Positions 25,328 to 34,258 of a stretch of 64,000 nt of DNA are shown here, one piece after another. The DNA is from Nonomuraea dietziae. GTDB taxonomy: Bacteria; Actinomycetota; Actinomycetes; Streptosporangiales; Streptosporangiaceae. Under the pieces are notes generated by a model that saw only the letters and a program-made list of their open reading frames with translations, was not told the origin of the DNA and did no database searches. The position numbers and the translations under genes were made by a program. How positions within the stretch are numbered: the stretch's first letter is position 1; every line of letters starts with the position of its first letter. Location of the stretch: assembly GCF_014195505.1 (NCBI RefSeq), contig NZ_JACIBV010000003.1, positions 62,001 to 126,000 on the forward strand, in the 5' to 3' direction.

Positions 25328-26632
25328 TCAGGGGTTGCGGGCTGCGCGTGCTGGTCGCAGTGGCGTGGGCGGGGGCGGGAAGACGACGGGCAGCACCGCG
25401 GGACAGCGCGTCCACGGGGACGGCCGGAGCGGGATGTCGGCGGTCGTGGCGGCCAGCTTCATGCCGGGCAGCAGGTTGAGGATGGTCTCCACCGCGGTGC
25501 GGGCAATGAGACGGGCCGGGTCGCGGGCCGGGCAGGCGTGCGGGCCGATGCTCCAGGCGAGATGGGAGCGGTTGCCCAGGTCCATGACGCGTTCGCCGGT
25601 GTGGATGCGGGCATCGCTGCCTGCCGCGGCCAGGCCGAGAACGAGGGCGTCGCCGGCGCGGATGTAGCGGTCGCCGAGCTCGGTGTCTCGGAGCGCGAAG
25701 CGGGTGGGCATGTGCGTCATCGGAGGGTCGCGCCACAGCACCTCATCCATTGCCTCATCGGTGCCCAGACGGCCTCCGTTGACGCGTCCGGCCAGGCGCG
25801 GGTCGGTCAGCATCAGCCGCAGGGTCTGGGCTATCCAGATCAGGGTGGTCTCATACCCGGCTGAGACCATGACGGCGATCGACTGCAAAATCTCGGCGTC
25901 GCCGTACAGGGCGGGATGGTTGATCAGGGCGCTGGTCAGGTCGTCGGCGGGGGCCGTCCGGCGGGTGCGCATGTGCGCGGCGAGGATGTCTTCGAAGCTG
26001 GCGTTTCCGGCTTGGGAATCGTCGCCGGAGCCGAACAGGGCCATGAGCCCGGCCAACAGCTGAAAGCCCTTGCCGGTGTCCAAGCCGAACAGACTGGCCA
26101 CGGCGAGCATGGGGATGACGGCTGCATACTCGGCGATCAGGTCGGCGTGGCCGCGGGCGGCGAAGGATGCGACAAGGTCAGCGCAGATGGCCTCCACTGA
26201 GCGGCGCAGCCGCCGGTGGTCGATGCGCGTGACGAGGTCGTCGAGCGGGGCGCGCAGCCGCCGGTGCTCGGCGCCGTCGGCGCCAATGACGTTGGCTCGC
26301 CAGAACATCATCGGGCCCAGGCCGCTGTCCGGGGCGACGACGCCTTCGCGCAGGTCGCGCCAGTTGCGGGCATCGCGGGAGTAGACCGCTTCGTTGCGGG
26401 CGATGATGGCGATCTCCGGCCAGCCCATGACGAGCCAGGCAGGCACGCCGGGCTCCAGCTCCACCCGGGCCACCTCACCCCAAGTGGCGCGCAGCCGCTG
26501 GTAGAGGATGGCGGGATCGGGTGCGGCGGTGATGCGCGACAGCGGCATCAGGTCGGCGGTCGAGCTGGCACGGCCCGTCGCGAGGTCGAAGGCGGCACCG
26601 TTGGGGTGTGCGGGCAGGTGATCGGTAGACAT
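25328..26632 (-). CDS. cytochrome P450 (cvnE-like position)
   Basis: A 434-residue P450 directly after the CvnD-type GTPase gene. The I-helix motif is SAGYETTLIWI, with Tyr where Asp/His/Glu-type residues are common. ExxR lies in DEVLWR, and the heme loop reads WSIGPHACPARDPARL, with Trp-Ser replacing the usual Phe-Gly. The proximal Cys is present, so it should bind heme. Conservon P450s of this sort are known (cvnE9 in Streptomyces). Function unknown. Confidence 0.8.
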   Translation of the reverse strand: MSTDHLPAHPNGAAFDLATGRASSTADLMPLSRITAAPDPAILYQRLRATWGEVARVELEPGVPAWLVMGWPEIAIIARNEAVYSRDARNWRDLREGVVAPDSGLGPMMFWRANVIGADGAEHRRLRAPLDDLVTRIDHRRLRRSVEAICADLVASFAARGHADLIAEYAAVIPMLAVASLFGLDTGKGFQLLAGLMALFGSGDDSQAGNASFEDILAAHMRTRRTAPADDLTSALINHPALYGDAEILQSIAVMVSAGYETTLIWIAQTLRLMLTDPRLAGRVNGGRLGTDEAMDEVLWRDPPMTHMPTRFALRDTELGDRYIRAGDALVLGLAAAGSDARIHTGERVMDLGNRSHLAWSIGPHACPARDPARLIARTAVETILNLLPGMKLAATTADIPLRPSPWTRCPAVLPVVFPPPPTPLRPARAARNP

Positions 26633-26643
26633 GTGGGGCGGTC

Positions 26644-27237
26644 CTAGAGGTGGGTCGGGGTCAGCGCGGCCACGTGCTGGACGAGAGCGATCAGGGTGGC
26701 GAGGGCCGAGCCGCGGTCACGGGCGTCGCAGGTGAGTAGCGGCGTGTGCGGGGGCAGGTCGAGTGCGGCGCGCAGCTCGCCGCCGGGATGGTGGCGGCTG
26801 TCGGGGAAGCGGTTGACGGCCACGGCGAACGGCAGGCTGGCGTAGCGTTCCAGCTGGTCGAGCACGGCGAAGCTGTCGTCGAGGCGGCGGGTGTCGATCA
26901 GGGCCAGCGCGCCGACCGCGCCATGGGCCAGACCTTCCCAGGCGTCCCAGAAGCGGTGCTGGCCGGGTGCGCCGAACAGGTATAGGGCCAGCGTCGGTGT
27001 GACGGTGATGCGGCCGAAGTCGAGCGCGACGGTGGTGGCGCGCTTGTCGGCCAGGTGGGTCAGGTCGTCGACGCCGACGCTGGCGGCGGTCATCGTCTCC
27101 TCGGTGCGCAATGGTTCGATCTCCGAGACCGAGCCGATCAGGGTGGTCTTGCCGACGCCGAAGCCTCCGACGATGAGGATCTTGGCGAGCTGCCGCACGC
27201 TGTCGGGCAGGTAGCGGTCAGAGTTTGCGGAGGCCAT
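26644..27237 (-). CDS. cvnD: conservon GTP-binding protein CvnD
   Basis: A 197-residue small GTPase-like protein. The P-loop GGFGVGKTTLIGSVSEI is followed by LRTEETMTAASVGVDDL, TTVALDFGRI, YLFGAPGQHRFWD (G3) and FAVAVNRFP (N-K-x-D equivalent). It belongs to the conservon system, a bacterial analogue of receptor/G-protein modules in which CvnA-D form a membrane complex. It overlaps cvnC by 20 bases. Confidence 0.9.
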   Translation of the reverse strand: MASANSDRYLPDSVRQLAKILIVGGFGVGKTTLIGSVSEIEPLRTEETMTAASVGVDDLTHLADKRATTVALDFGRITVTPTLALYLFGAPGQHRFWDAWEGLAHGAVGALALIDTRRLDDSFAVLDQLERYASLPFAVAVNRFPDSRHHPGGELRAALDLPPHTPLLTCDARDRGSALATLIALVQHVAALTPTHL

Positions 27238-27586
27238 CGAGTAACTCCTGCAGCATCGTCAGCGAGGGGCGCTCGGCTTCGGGGATGGGTGAGCGGGCGT
27301 GCAGGTGCCCGGAATCCACCAGGTCGCATGCCACGATCGCGACGACGCTGACCGGCAATTGCAGCTGGGCGGCGGCCTCGACCAGCGGGTGCAGCCGCGC
27401 GCAGATCCTCAGCAGCGCATGCTGTTCGCGGGGTGCCGCCCGCGGCAGCGGCGGCGGGTCCGGGGCGGTCATGAGCAGTGTGTCCACGCCGATGGTGTTG
27501 CGCGAGGCCCGGACGCGTCCGCCGGTGATGACGAAGGGCCGCACCGCCTGGTCGGCGTAGTCCTTGGGCGCGTCGGGCCCGCTCAT
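27218..27586 (-). CDS. cvnC: conservon DUF742 protein CvnC
   Basis: A 122-residue DUF742 protein (VRPFVITGGRVRASRNTIGVDTLL...LLRICARLHPLVEAAAQLQLPVSVVAIVACDLVDSGHL). Winged-helix-like component of conservons that works with CvnB and CvnD. Overlaps cvnB by 4 bases (ATGA). Confidence 0.9.
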   Translation of the reverse strand: MSGPDAPKDYADQAVRPFVITGGRVRASRNTIGVDTLLMTAPDPPPLPRAAPREQHALLRICARLHPLVEAAAQLQLPVSVVAIVACDLVDSGHLHARSPIPEAERPSLTMLQELLDGLRKL

Positions 27587-27975
27587 GTTCCTGCCGCGTT
27601 GCGCGCGGGTGTGGCCAGCGCCTGATCGCCCAGGCGCTGGATCACCGTCTGCATCTGCTGGGACACCAGCCGCGGGTCGACGTCGGCGTGTGTGATGACC
27701 GCCAGATGGGAGCCTTCGGCAGCGGCGCGGATGAACAGGAACCCGCCGTCGTAGCCGATCATCACCTCGCGCACGCTGGGGCTGCGGCCGTAGGAGTTGC
27801 TGATCGAGCGGCCCAGTGACTGCAGGCCCGATCCGGTGGCGGCAATGCGGTCGGCGTCATCGCGTTCGGTCGCCTCCGACCAGATCTTGGGCAGGCCATC
27901 TGCGGTGAAGACCACGGCGTGGCGAACGCCGGTCACCTCGACGATGTCCTTGAGCATCCACGTGTTGTCGATCAT
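27583..27975 (-). CDS. cvnB: conservon roadblock/LC7 protein CvnB
   Basis: A 130-residue roadblock/LC7-fold protein (VTGVRHAVVFTADGLPKIWSE...GSHLAVITHADVDPRLVSQQM). In conservons it is thought to bind CvnD and act as its GTPase regulator. The start overlaps the cvnA stop (TAATG). Confidence 0.9.
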   Translation of the reverse strand: MIDNTWMLKDIVEVTGVRHAVVFTADGLPKIWSEATERDDADRIAATGSGLQSLGRSISNSYGRSPSVREVMIGYDGGFLFIRAAAEGSHLAVITHADVDPRLVSQQMQTVIQRLGDQALATPARNAAGT

Positions 27976-29519
27976 TACTGCTCCTCCTGATGGGCCGGGT
28001 CGTGCGCGGCTGGACTTGGTTGGCGGGGGACGGCGGACACGTCGTGGGCGCCCTCCAGGTAGTTGCCGAGAAAGTCGCCAGGCTCCTGGGGCGTGAACAG
28101 AGAGCCCGGCGAGGACGCGCGAGCAGGAGGCGCCGGTGAACGGTCTGGGGAGGGCTGCGGAGTGATGTGGCGCGGGGAACGCCGCTGGGGCAACTGCGGG
28201 CGCGCCGCTGTGGTGCCGCTCGTCACGGCGGGAGCGGCGGGTGCTGCCTCGGCGGGCTGCGGCGAGGAAGAGCGGGCCGCCGAGGGCGGGGTGGTGGAGG
28301 GACGGCCGATGGCCAGGGCGTCCTCGCCATCCAGGACCTGAACCAGCTTCTCCGGCACCAGCACCACAGCGCGCACGCCGCCGAACGGTGAATCGCTCAG
28401 GGCAACTCCGAAGCCGTGGCGCCGCGCCAGGATGCCGACTACGGGCAGGCCCGTTTGCAGGGAGTCGACCAGGTCCTCCAGCTCGGGCAGCCGGCGGCCG
28501 GAGGCGATGTCGGTGGCCTTGGCCAGCCGGTGCTCATCCAATCCGATCCCGCCGTCGTCAATGGTGATGACCGCGCCGCGCTGCACGAGGCGGACCGTTA
28601 CCTCGACGTCAGTGGTGGGTGGGGAGCACACGGTCGCATTCGCGAGCAGCTCGGCTATCAGGTGAATGAGCGGCTCGACCACCGGGGCCGCAGCGGCCAC
28701 GGTGAGGTCACCGATCACCTTGATACGCCGGAAGTCCACGATGCGGCCGGAGGCGGCACGGACGACCTCCACCAGCGCCAGCGGCTGGAGCCACTGCTGG
28801 CCGGGCCAGTCCTGGCACAGCACAGCCAGGCCTTGCGCGGCGCGGGCCTGCTGGGCGGCCGCGTGGTCGATGCGCATCATCGTGGCCTGCACCAGCTCGT
28901 CGCCGGGCCGAGCCTCGGCAAGGTGCGTGGCGGCTTCCTGGATGCGGTGGGAGCCGGGTTGCACACGCCGGGCGAGGGCGACGAGGATCCCGCGCAGGGC
29001 TTCCTGCCGGTCGAAGTGCTGAACGGCGACGCCGGATACCGCGCTCACCACGCCCTCCAACATCGTGCTCACGTCTTCGTCGACCAGAGGCTGGTGTATT
29101 GCTGGCGGGACGTTCGCACGGCTCACCGCGGCGGGCACGCGCACCTCGACCAGGTGCGAGACAAAGCGCTGGAGTGCCGCTGTCACCTCGACCAGATGCC
29201 TGCTCCACAGATCCTCGCGCTCACCCCATTCAGCGAGCTGGGCACGCTCATGCGTGGCGAACGTCGCGCGCAGCTTGTCGCGTGAGGTGGCCAGCTGCCG
29301 CAGGTGACGCTGCTGCAGACCGACCACCATCAGCAACATCACGTCGATGACGCCGACGGCCACGCACAGCATCACCCCCAGCGGCCCGGCACCTTGCCGG
29401 GCGGCTGCGATCGTCAACATGATGGCGCACGCGAGGCTGAGCACGGCCAGCAGCAGCGCGATCGGCCCGAGCCAGCGGGAAGTCACGGGCGGGAGATCAG
29501 GATGGGAATCGATAATCAT
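27975..29519 (-). CDS. cvnA: conservon sensor-kinase-like protein CvnA
   Basis: A 514-residue protein. The ATG at 29519 sits 6 bases from AGGTG; a GTG at 29525 is also possible. Two membrane segments near residues 18-60 (PIALLLAVLSLACAIML and VMLCVAVGVIDVMLLMVVGL) lead into a long helical region and an HATPase_c domain (LIAELLANATVCSPP N-box, ITIDDGGIGL G1-box). There is no conserved phospho-acceptor His of classical kinases. The C-terminal tail is Pro/Ser/Ala-rich and disordered. It heads the cvnABCD-P450-P450 operon. Confidence 0.88.
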   Translation of the reverse strand: MIIDSHPDLPPVTSRWLGPIALLLAVLSLACAIMLTIAAARQGAGPLGVMLCVAVGVIDVMLLMVVGLQQRHLRQLATSRDKLRATFATHERAQLAEWGEREDLWSRHLVEVTAALQRFVSHLVEVRVPAAVSRANVPPAIHQPLVDEDVSTMLEGVVSAVSGVAVQHFDRQEALRGILVALARRVQPGSHRIQEAATHLAEARPGDELVQATMMRIDHAAAQQARAAQGLAVLCQDWPGQQWLQPLALVEVVRAASGRIVDFRRIKVIGDLTVAAAAPVVEPLIHLIAELLANATVCSPPTTDVEVTVRLVQRGAVITIDDGGIGLDEHRLAKATDIASGRRLPELEDLVDSLQTGLPVVGILARRHGFGVALSDSPFGGVRAVVLVPEKLVQVLDGEDALAIGRPSTTPPSAARSSSPQPAEAAPAAPAVTSGTTAARPQLPQRRSPRHITPQPSPDRSPAPPARASSPGSLFTPQEPGDFLGNYLEGAHDVSAVPRQPSPAAHDPAHQEEQ

Positions 29520-29771
29520 GATCACCTAAGGAGGGGAGGGAAGCGGATAGGGCTCGGTGGCCCCGGGACAGGAGGCGGCGCTGGTGGGGCAGACGTCTCC
29601 TCCCGGCCCGGAGCCTTGGGCGCAGACCGAGTGGGCGCTCACGGGGTTGGCCACTCGAACAGCGCTCGCTCACACCGCACAAGTCACCGGCTCGTACGGA
29701 TATTCGGCGGGGCCAGGGCAGGCCGAAGCCGGAAAGGCTGTTCGGCCCACACGGATGGCCGCTGCGTCTGC

Positions 29772-30623
29772 TCAGGTACGCGATGCGCGAGATGTCGTGC
29801 GCAGCGTCCGCTCAAGAGACAGACGCCGCATCGCGGTCTGCAGGTCTTGCGTGGCATACAGCTTGGCCGGCTGGCCGGGCCTGGGGGGCTGCAGCCACAC
29901 GAAATGGGTGCCGTCGGTGAGCGCAACCAGGCCCTGGCACACCCAGATGGCCGCCACCCACCGGTTGATTGGCAAGGCGGTGGTGCTGTTGTCATAGGAG
30001 GGGTGTAGAGCCCGGGCCAGAGATATGGCCAGCGATTGGGCCGCCCGCTGCGCGGGTGAGGCGCGCTCGGCCTCGCTGGCCAACTCCAGGGACAGTTCGT
30101 GGAAGTGCAGCTGCCCGCTACTCAGCGCGCGGCACGCGTGCACGAGTTCGGGGTGCGGATCGCGGGCTGGCGGGCCCGGCAGAGCAGCCGTCGTGATCAG
30201 CGTGTCCAGCCCAATGAACGCGCCAGCCTGGTCACCGGAGGTGTCGAGTTCGGCGTGGGTTACCGCCTCACTGATCTGGCCTAGGAGCGCCTCGTTGATG
30301 AGGCTGGACAGCTGCGCGGCCGCGGCCAGACAGTCGTCGGCCGCGATATGGCCCGCCTGGAGATCAGGTACCGACGCCTCGGGCAGCTCCCACCTGAAGC
30401 GGCCGCCGGACAGGTTCACCAGCAGCGGCATCTGGTCGATGAGCAGCTTCGGCTCGCCTTCGCGGTAGACGATCGTCGCGCCCAGGTGGTGCTCGGCCAG
30501 CGCGGTGCGCAGATCCTGCAAGGCCGGCATGGGCGGCTCGTCCGGCGCGGCGAGGCAGTGGTGCAGGGGCGCGTCGTGCATGGTGGCGTCGCCGGTAGTG
30601 CTGTCGTTCATGATAGTGCTCAC
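29772..30623 (-). CDS. hypothetical protein coupled to DUF574 methyltransferase
   Basis: A 283-residue protein. The GTG at 30623 overlaps the upstream stop (GTGA) and has GGCAGG nearby, so I prefer it to the longer frame. Begins MSTIMNDSTTG; no known domain is recognised. Helix-rich middle, with WVCQGLVALTDGTHFVWL near the end. It lies between cvnA and the DUF574 gene. Function unknown. Confidence 0.55.
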   Translation of the reverse strand: MSTIMNDSTTGDATMHDAPLHHCLAAPDEPPMPALQDLRTALAEHHLGATIVYREGEPKLLIDQMPLLVNLSGGRFRWELPEASVPDLQAGHIAADDCLAAAAQLSSLINEALLGQISEAVTHAELDTSGDQAGAFIGLDTLITTAALPGPPARDPHPELVHACRALSSGQLHFHELSLELASEAERASPAQRAAQSLAISLARALHPSYDNSTTALPINRWVAAIWVCQGLVALTDGTHFVWLQPPRPGQPAKLYATQDLQTAMRRLSLERTLRTTSRASRT

Positions 30624-31495
30624 GCCGCCTGCCGGGCCCGTGCGCATTGCGGGATGGCCACCCCGCCGACGAAGCTGGTCTTACTCGGCGGGACGGGTAT
30701 CGGGTCGGGCTCAGGCCGCCAGTCGCGAACGGGGATGAGGCCGGGCTCCTGCCAGGCCCACCTCTCGCCGAACAGTGCGAGGATCTCTCGGCTCGAGCGC
30801 GCCGTGATGGGCGCGGTCGAGTTGGCGTAGACCCGGGTCGCTGCGCTGACCGTGTCGTTCTCGAGGCCGTCGGTGCAGGCATGCGTGAAGATCAGCACGC
30901 TACCAGGCGGCAGCGCCTGCCACAGCGTGTCGATGATGGCCGCCGGGTCGTCAGCCTCCGACAGGAAGTGCATCAGCGCGACCATGACCACCGCGATCGG
31001 CCGCTCGAAGTCGATCAGGGCGCGCACGTCGGGATGGTCCAGGATGAACGCGATGTCGCGCACGTCGGCGTGGAGCACGCCGGTGACGGCATCAGAGGCC
31101 AGCAGCGCCCGTGCGTGTGCGGCCACCACCGAGTCGTGGTCGACGTACATGACGCGCGCATCCGGCCGGACATGCTGAGCGACCTGGTGGACGTTGTCCC
31201 GGGTCGGCAGGCCCGAGCCGATGTCGATGAACTGGTTGATGCCTTGCTCGGCGACCGCCCCCACGGCGCGGCGCAGGAAGGCGCGGTTGTCGCGTACGGC
31301 ATCACGCAGATCAGGCAGCAACCTGACCAGCGCGTCGGCGGCCTCCCGGTCGGCATGCCAGTTGTCCTTGCCGCCCAGCAGGTAATCGTAGATACGCGCG
31401 ACGTTGGGGACGTTCGTGTCCAGCGCCGGGTCGTCGGCAAGCAGCGCGGCCAGGTGTGGGCGCTGCGTGGTGGGCAAGCTCGGCGGTGTGGTCAC
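30620..31495 (-). CDS. DUF574 SAM-dependent methyltransferase
   Basis: A 291-residue protein with a GTG start. The N-terminal VPNVARIYDYLLGGKDNWHADREAAD is diagnostic of actinobacterial DUF574 (Methyltransf_19). SAM-site residues are in FIDIGSGLPT and MYVDHDSVV, followed by ALMHFLSEADDP. The family is very numerous in actinomycetes and its targets are mostly unknown. It is cotranscribed with the next gene. Confidence 0.88.
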   Translation of the reverse strand: MTTPPSLPTTQRPHLAALLADDPALDTNVPNVARIYDYLLGGKDNWHADREAADALVRLLPDLRDAVRDNRAFLRRAVGAVAEQGINQFIDIGSGLPTRDNVHQVAQHVRPDARVMYVDHDSVVAAHARALLASDAVTGVLHADVRDIAFILDHPDVRALIDFERPIAVVMVALMHFLSEADDPAAIIDTLWQALPPGSVLIFTHACTDGLENDTVSAATRVYANSTAPITARSSREILALFGERWAWQEPGLIPVRDWRPEPDPIPVPPSKTSFVGGVAIPQCARARQAA

Positions 31496-32037
31496 CGGGA
31501 CCCCCCGAAGGAGGCCATCCGAAGAGAACAGTGGGCGGGAGGGGTGCCCGCGGCTACCGTGGTCATGGGTCGGACCTCAATCCGATCAAGGGCTCGCCAC
31601 ACGCCGCGACTAACGAGTGTGGCGGGCCCGCCTCTATTTCTTGACAGGGCAATGCCTGCCGGGCCATCACAGCGCAGTAAGCGCAGCTGGTGAAAGGCGA
31701 TCGAGCAGGAGTAATCAGGAGGAATACGCGGCAATTCCTCCTGCTGCGTGAGGCGATCGGCTCTAGTCGGCGCTCCGGTGACGAGGGCGTCTTCTACCGA
31801 TCAGCGCAGGCGGCGGCCGGTATCTGAGCATGGTCACGCGCGCCTTTCACGTCCGCAAGATCCGGCGGCGGATCTTGCGGGCCTCTGCCCCCCGGGGGTG
31901 ACTCGGCTGCGAACAGGAGAAGATCGCCCAGAAACCCGCCGATCCCTTGGTGAAGACGGGTAAGCAGGAAGAGACACTGATGTGGTGAACGAGGAGGAGG
32001 ATCCTCCTTGCGGCCTCCCCCAAGGCAAGGTGAACCG
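31496..32037. other. intergenic region with two inverted repeats
   Basis: No gene. It contains a perfect 12-bp hairpin at 31853-31880 and a 14-bp palindrome (AGGAGGATCCTCCT, 31995-32008) 29 bases before the next start. The latter could mask ribosome-binding sequence. Confidence 0.5.
31853..31880. terminator. perfect 12-bp hairpin
   Basis: CCGCAAGATCCG (31853-31864), loop GCGG, CGGATCTTGCGG (31869-31880), followed by CCTC and a C/G run. It is a terminator or attenuator about 160 bases ahead of the XRE-TPR gene. Confidence 0.55.
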
Positions 32038-33249
32038 ATGGATCAGCAAACCCCCACCTGGTGGGCGCGGCTGGCCGCCGCGCGAGCCGAGCGGCACCTG
32101 ACACAAGAACAGCTCGGCAGCAGGCTCCGCGAGCTGGCTGGGCCTGATGCTGCGCTGCCCAAGCCGGTGGATCTGGCCCGCATGATCCGCTTTTGGGAGT
32201 CCGGCGCCAACGTCCCGCGCGCCATGTACCGGGCGCTGCTGAGCCAGGCGCTCGGGGTCTCGGTCTCGGACCTGTTCGGCTCCAAGCCTCGACGAGCCTC
32301 TTCACCACCGGCCGAGCCATCCGAGAGCGCGCCAGGACTGTCGCCGCTCGAGCATCTTGGCGATGTCCTGGAGCACCTGAGCGAGCAATGGCATCTGCTG
32401 GTCAAGCGTGACAACCTCCTCGGCCCGCGCCACACCATCCCCGCCGTCCGGCAGCAACTCGCCTTGATGGAGGAACTGCTGATGCCCGCCCGCGGTCAGG
32501 ATCGGCTGCGGGTGCTGCGGCTGGCCGCCCGCTACGCTGAGTCGGCCGCCTGGCTGTATGAGGACGCGGGCCAACCCGCCGAAGCGCGCCGCTGGACCGA
32601 TCAGGCTGCGACATGGGCGTATGAGGCCGACGACGGCGACATGCTGGCGTGGACGATGTTCCGCCGTAGCCAGCAGGCCATGGCCGAGGCACGTGCCGGG
32701 GACGTGGTCGGCATTACCGAGGCGGTGTTGCGCCGAGCTGACACCCTGCCGGCCGCGATGCGCGCCGCCCTGACCCAACAGCGGGCCCAAGGCCATGCCC
32801 TGGACGGGCAGGAGAAGGTGTGCCTGCGCCTGCTGGATGAAGCCCAGCAGATGGCCGCGGACGTTGACGACGACGGCGACGCCCGCGGCGGCCACGGTTC
32901 GTTCTGCACCTCTGCCTACGTGGACGTGCAGCGCGCCGGCTGTTGGATCCACCTGGGCAAACCAGCGCGGGCGGTGGCGGCCTACGAAGCCGCGCTACCG
33001 AAACTACCGCCGGTCTACCGCCGCGATCGCGGCATGGCCCTGGCCGGGCTCGCCGCTGCCCATGCCGGAGGCGGCCAAGTCGAGCAGGCCGCGCAGCGGG
33101 CGCAGCAGGCGCTGCGAATTGCCCAGGCGGCCGGATCAGTACGCATCACCGGTGTCCTGGCCGACATCACCGAGACGCTGCTCCCCTACCGCAAGGTCCC
33201 GGCGGTCGCGGCCTTGCGGGTGGCGCTGGCCAGCGCCGCGGCGGGCTGA
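32038..33249 (+). CDS. XRE-type HTH/TPR regulator coupled to RibD-like gene
   Basis: A 403-residue protein from ATG 32038. An N-terminal HTH (LAAARAERHLTQEQLGSRLREL...RFWESGANVPRAMYRALLSQALGV) is followed by TPR-like helices (ARRWTDQAATWAYEADDGDMLAWTMF, LGKPARAVAAYEAALPKL). Its stop overlaps the next ATG (TGATG), so the two proteins are made together. Confidence 0.75.
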   Translation: MDQQTPTWWARLAAARAERHLTQEQLGSRLRELAGPDAALPKPVDLARMIRFWESGANVPRAMYRALLSQALGVSVSDLFGSKPRRASSPPAEPSESAPGLSPLEHLGDVLEHLSEQWHLLVKRDNLLGPRHTIPAVRQQLALMEELLMPARGQDRLRVLRLAARYAESAAWLYEDAGQPAEARRWTDQAATWAYEADDGDMLAWTMFRRSQQAMAEARAGDVVGITEAVLRRADTLPAAMRAALTQQRAQGHALDGQEKVCLRLLDEAQQMAADVDDDGDARGGHGSFCTSAYVDVQRAGCWIHLGKPARAVAAYEAALPKLPPVYRRDRGMALAGLAAAHAGGGQVEQAAQRAQQALRIAQAAGSVRITGVLADITETLLPYRKVPAVAALRVALASAAAG

Positions 33250-34145
33250 TGGCCTCCCTGATCGAGCTGGCCGCGATGCGGCGGGCGATCATGCTGTCGG
33301 CGTTCGGGCTGGGCGCCACTAGCCCGAATCCGCCGGTCGGCTGCGTCATCCTGGATGCGAACGGGCGCGTTGCCGGCGAGGGTTACCACGAGCGCAAGGG
33401 ACTGGCCCACGCCGAAGGCAACGCGCTGCGCGCCGCCGGTACGGCCGCGCGCGGCGGCACCGCAGTGGTGACGCTGGAGCCGTGCAACCACGTCGGCCGT
33501 GCGCCAGCCTGCCGGCAGTTGCTGCTGGATGCCCAGGTGGCACGTGTCGTCGTCGCCTTGGCCGATCCGACCTCGCGCGGCCGCGGCGGCATCGCCGAGC
33601 TGCGGGCTGCTGGCGTCAGTGTGGAAAGCGACGTGCTGGTTGACGAGGCGCTTTTGGTGCTGGGAGCCTGGCGGCACTCCCTACGGATGCAGCGGCCAAC
33701 GCTCACCTGGGTGTATGAGGTCGCCCGCGGCAGAATTCGCGGTGCCGTCGACCGGATTTCGGCCGCAGAGGAACTGCTGTGGGAGGCGGACGCTGTGCTG
33801 GCCGCGGATGGCAATCATCTAGGTGAGGCGGTGGTCGGTCGTCACGGATACGGCATGCTCGCGCTGCCGCGGCGGTGGGATGGCCGAGATCCGGCCGAGC
33901 TGGCGCAGACGTTGGCCCGGGGCGGCGTGCGTCATCTGCTCCTGGATGGCGGTCTCGAGCTAGCCGAGCCGTTCATAAAGGCGGGACTCGTCGACCAAAT
34001 CGTGGTCTTTGTCGCTGACCCCGCAGGTCTGCCGGAGCCGGTTCTGCCGGGCGGATTTCAGATGGTGGAGGTAAGCCGGAAGGGCGACCACGTGCAGGTT
34101 TGCGCCAGACGCGGCCAACTGGTGGCGGGAGACTCCACCCATTGA
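33249..34145 (+). CDS. RibD-like deaminase/reductase
   Basis: A 298-residue protein. The N-terminal CMP/dCMP-deaminase-like domain has SPNPPVGCVI, the zinc site HAEGNAL and PCNHVGRAPAC, as in RibD. The C-terminal half corresponds to the reductase (TLTWVYEVARGRIRG, HLLLDGGLELAEPFIKAGLVDQI) but is shorter and diverged; usual RibD is about 340-370 residues. It stands apart from other rib genes and is coupled to an XRE-TPR regulator. It may act on a pyrimidine or pterin in a specialised pathway. Confidence 0.75.
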   Translation: MASLIELAAMRRAIMLSAFGLGATSPNPPVGCVILDANGRVAGEGYHERKGLAHAEGNALRAAGTAARGGTAVVTLEPCNHVGRAPACRQLLLDAQVARVVVALADPTSRGRGGIAELRAAGVSVESDVLVDEALLVLGAWRHSLRMQRPTLTWVYEVARGRIRGAVDRISAAEELLWEADAVLAADGNHLGEAVVGRHGYGMLALPRRWDGRDPAELAQTLARGGVRHLLLDGGLELAEPFIKAGLVDQIVVFVADPAGLPEPVLPGGFQMVEVSRKGDHVQVCARRGQLVAGDSTH

Positions 34146-34258
34146 CAACGTGATCGTTCCACGCTGTCTCTCTTGGTTCGTCTCAATGGCTGGCCCGCCT
34201 GCTGTTCCGCGGCCCCCGCAACGTCGGCTGAGACGGCCAACCGTCTGCAACGCGCCCT

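Noticed and set aside
28416..29285. Plus-strand frame of 289 codons opposite cvnA
   Set aside because: Complement of the HATPase-bearing frame with typical GC3 mirror composition.
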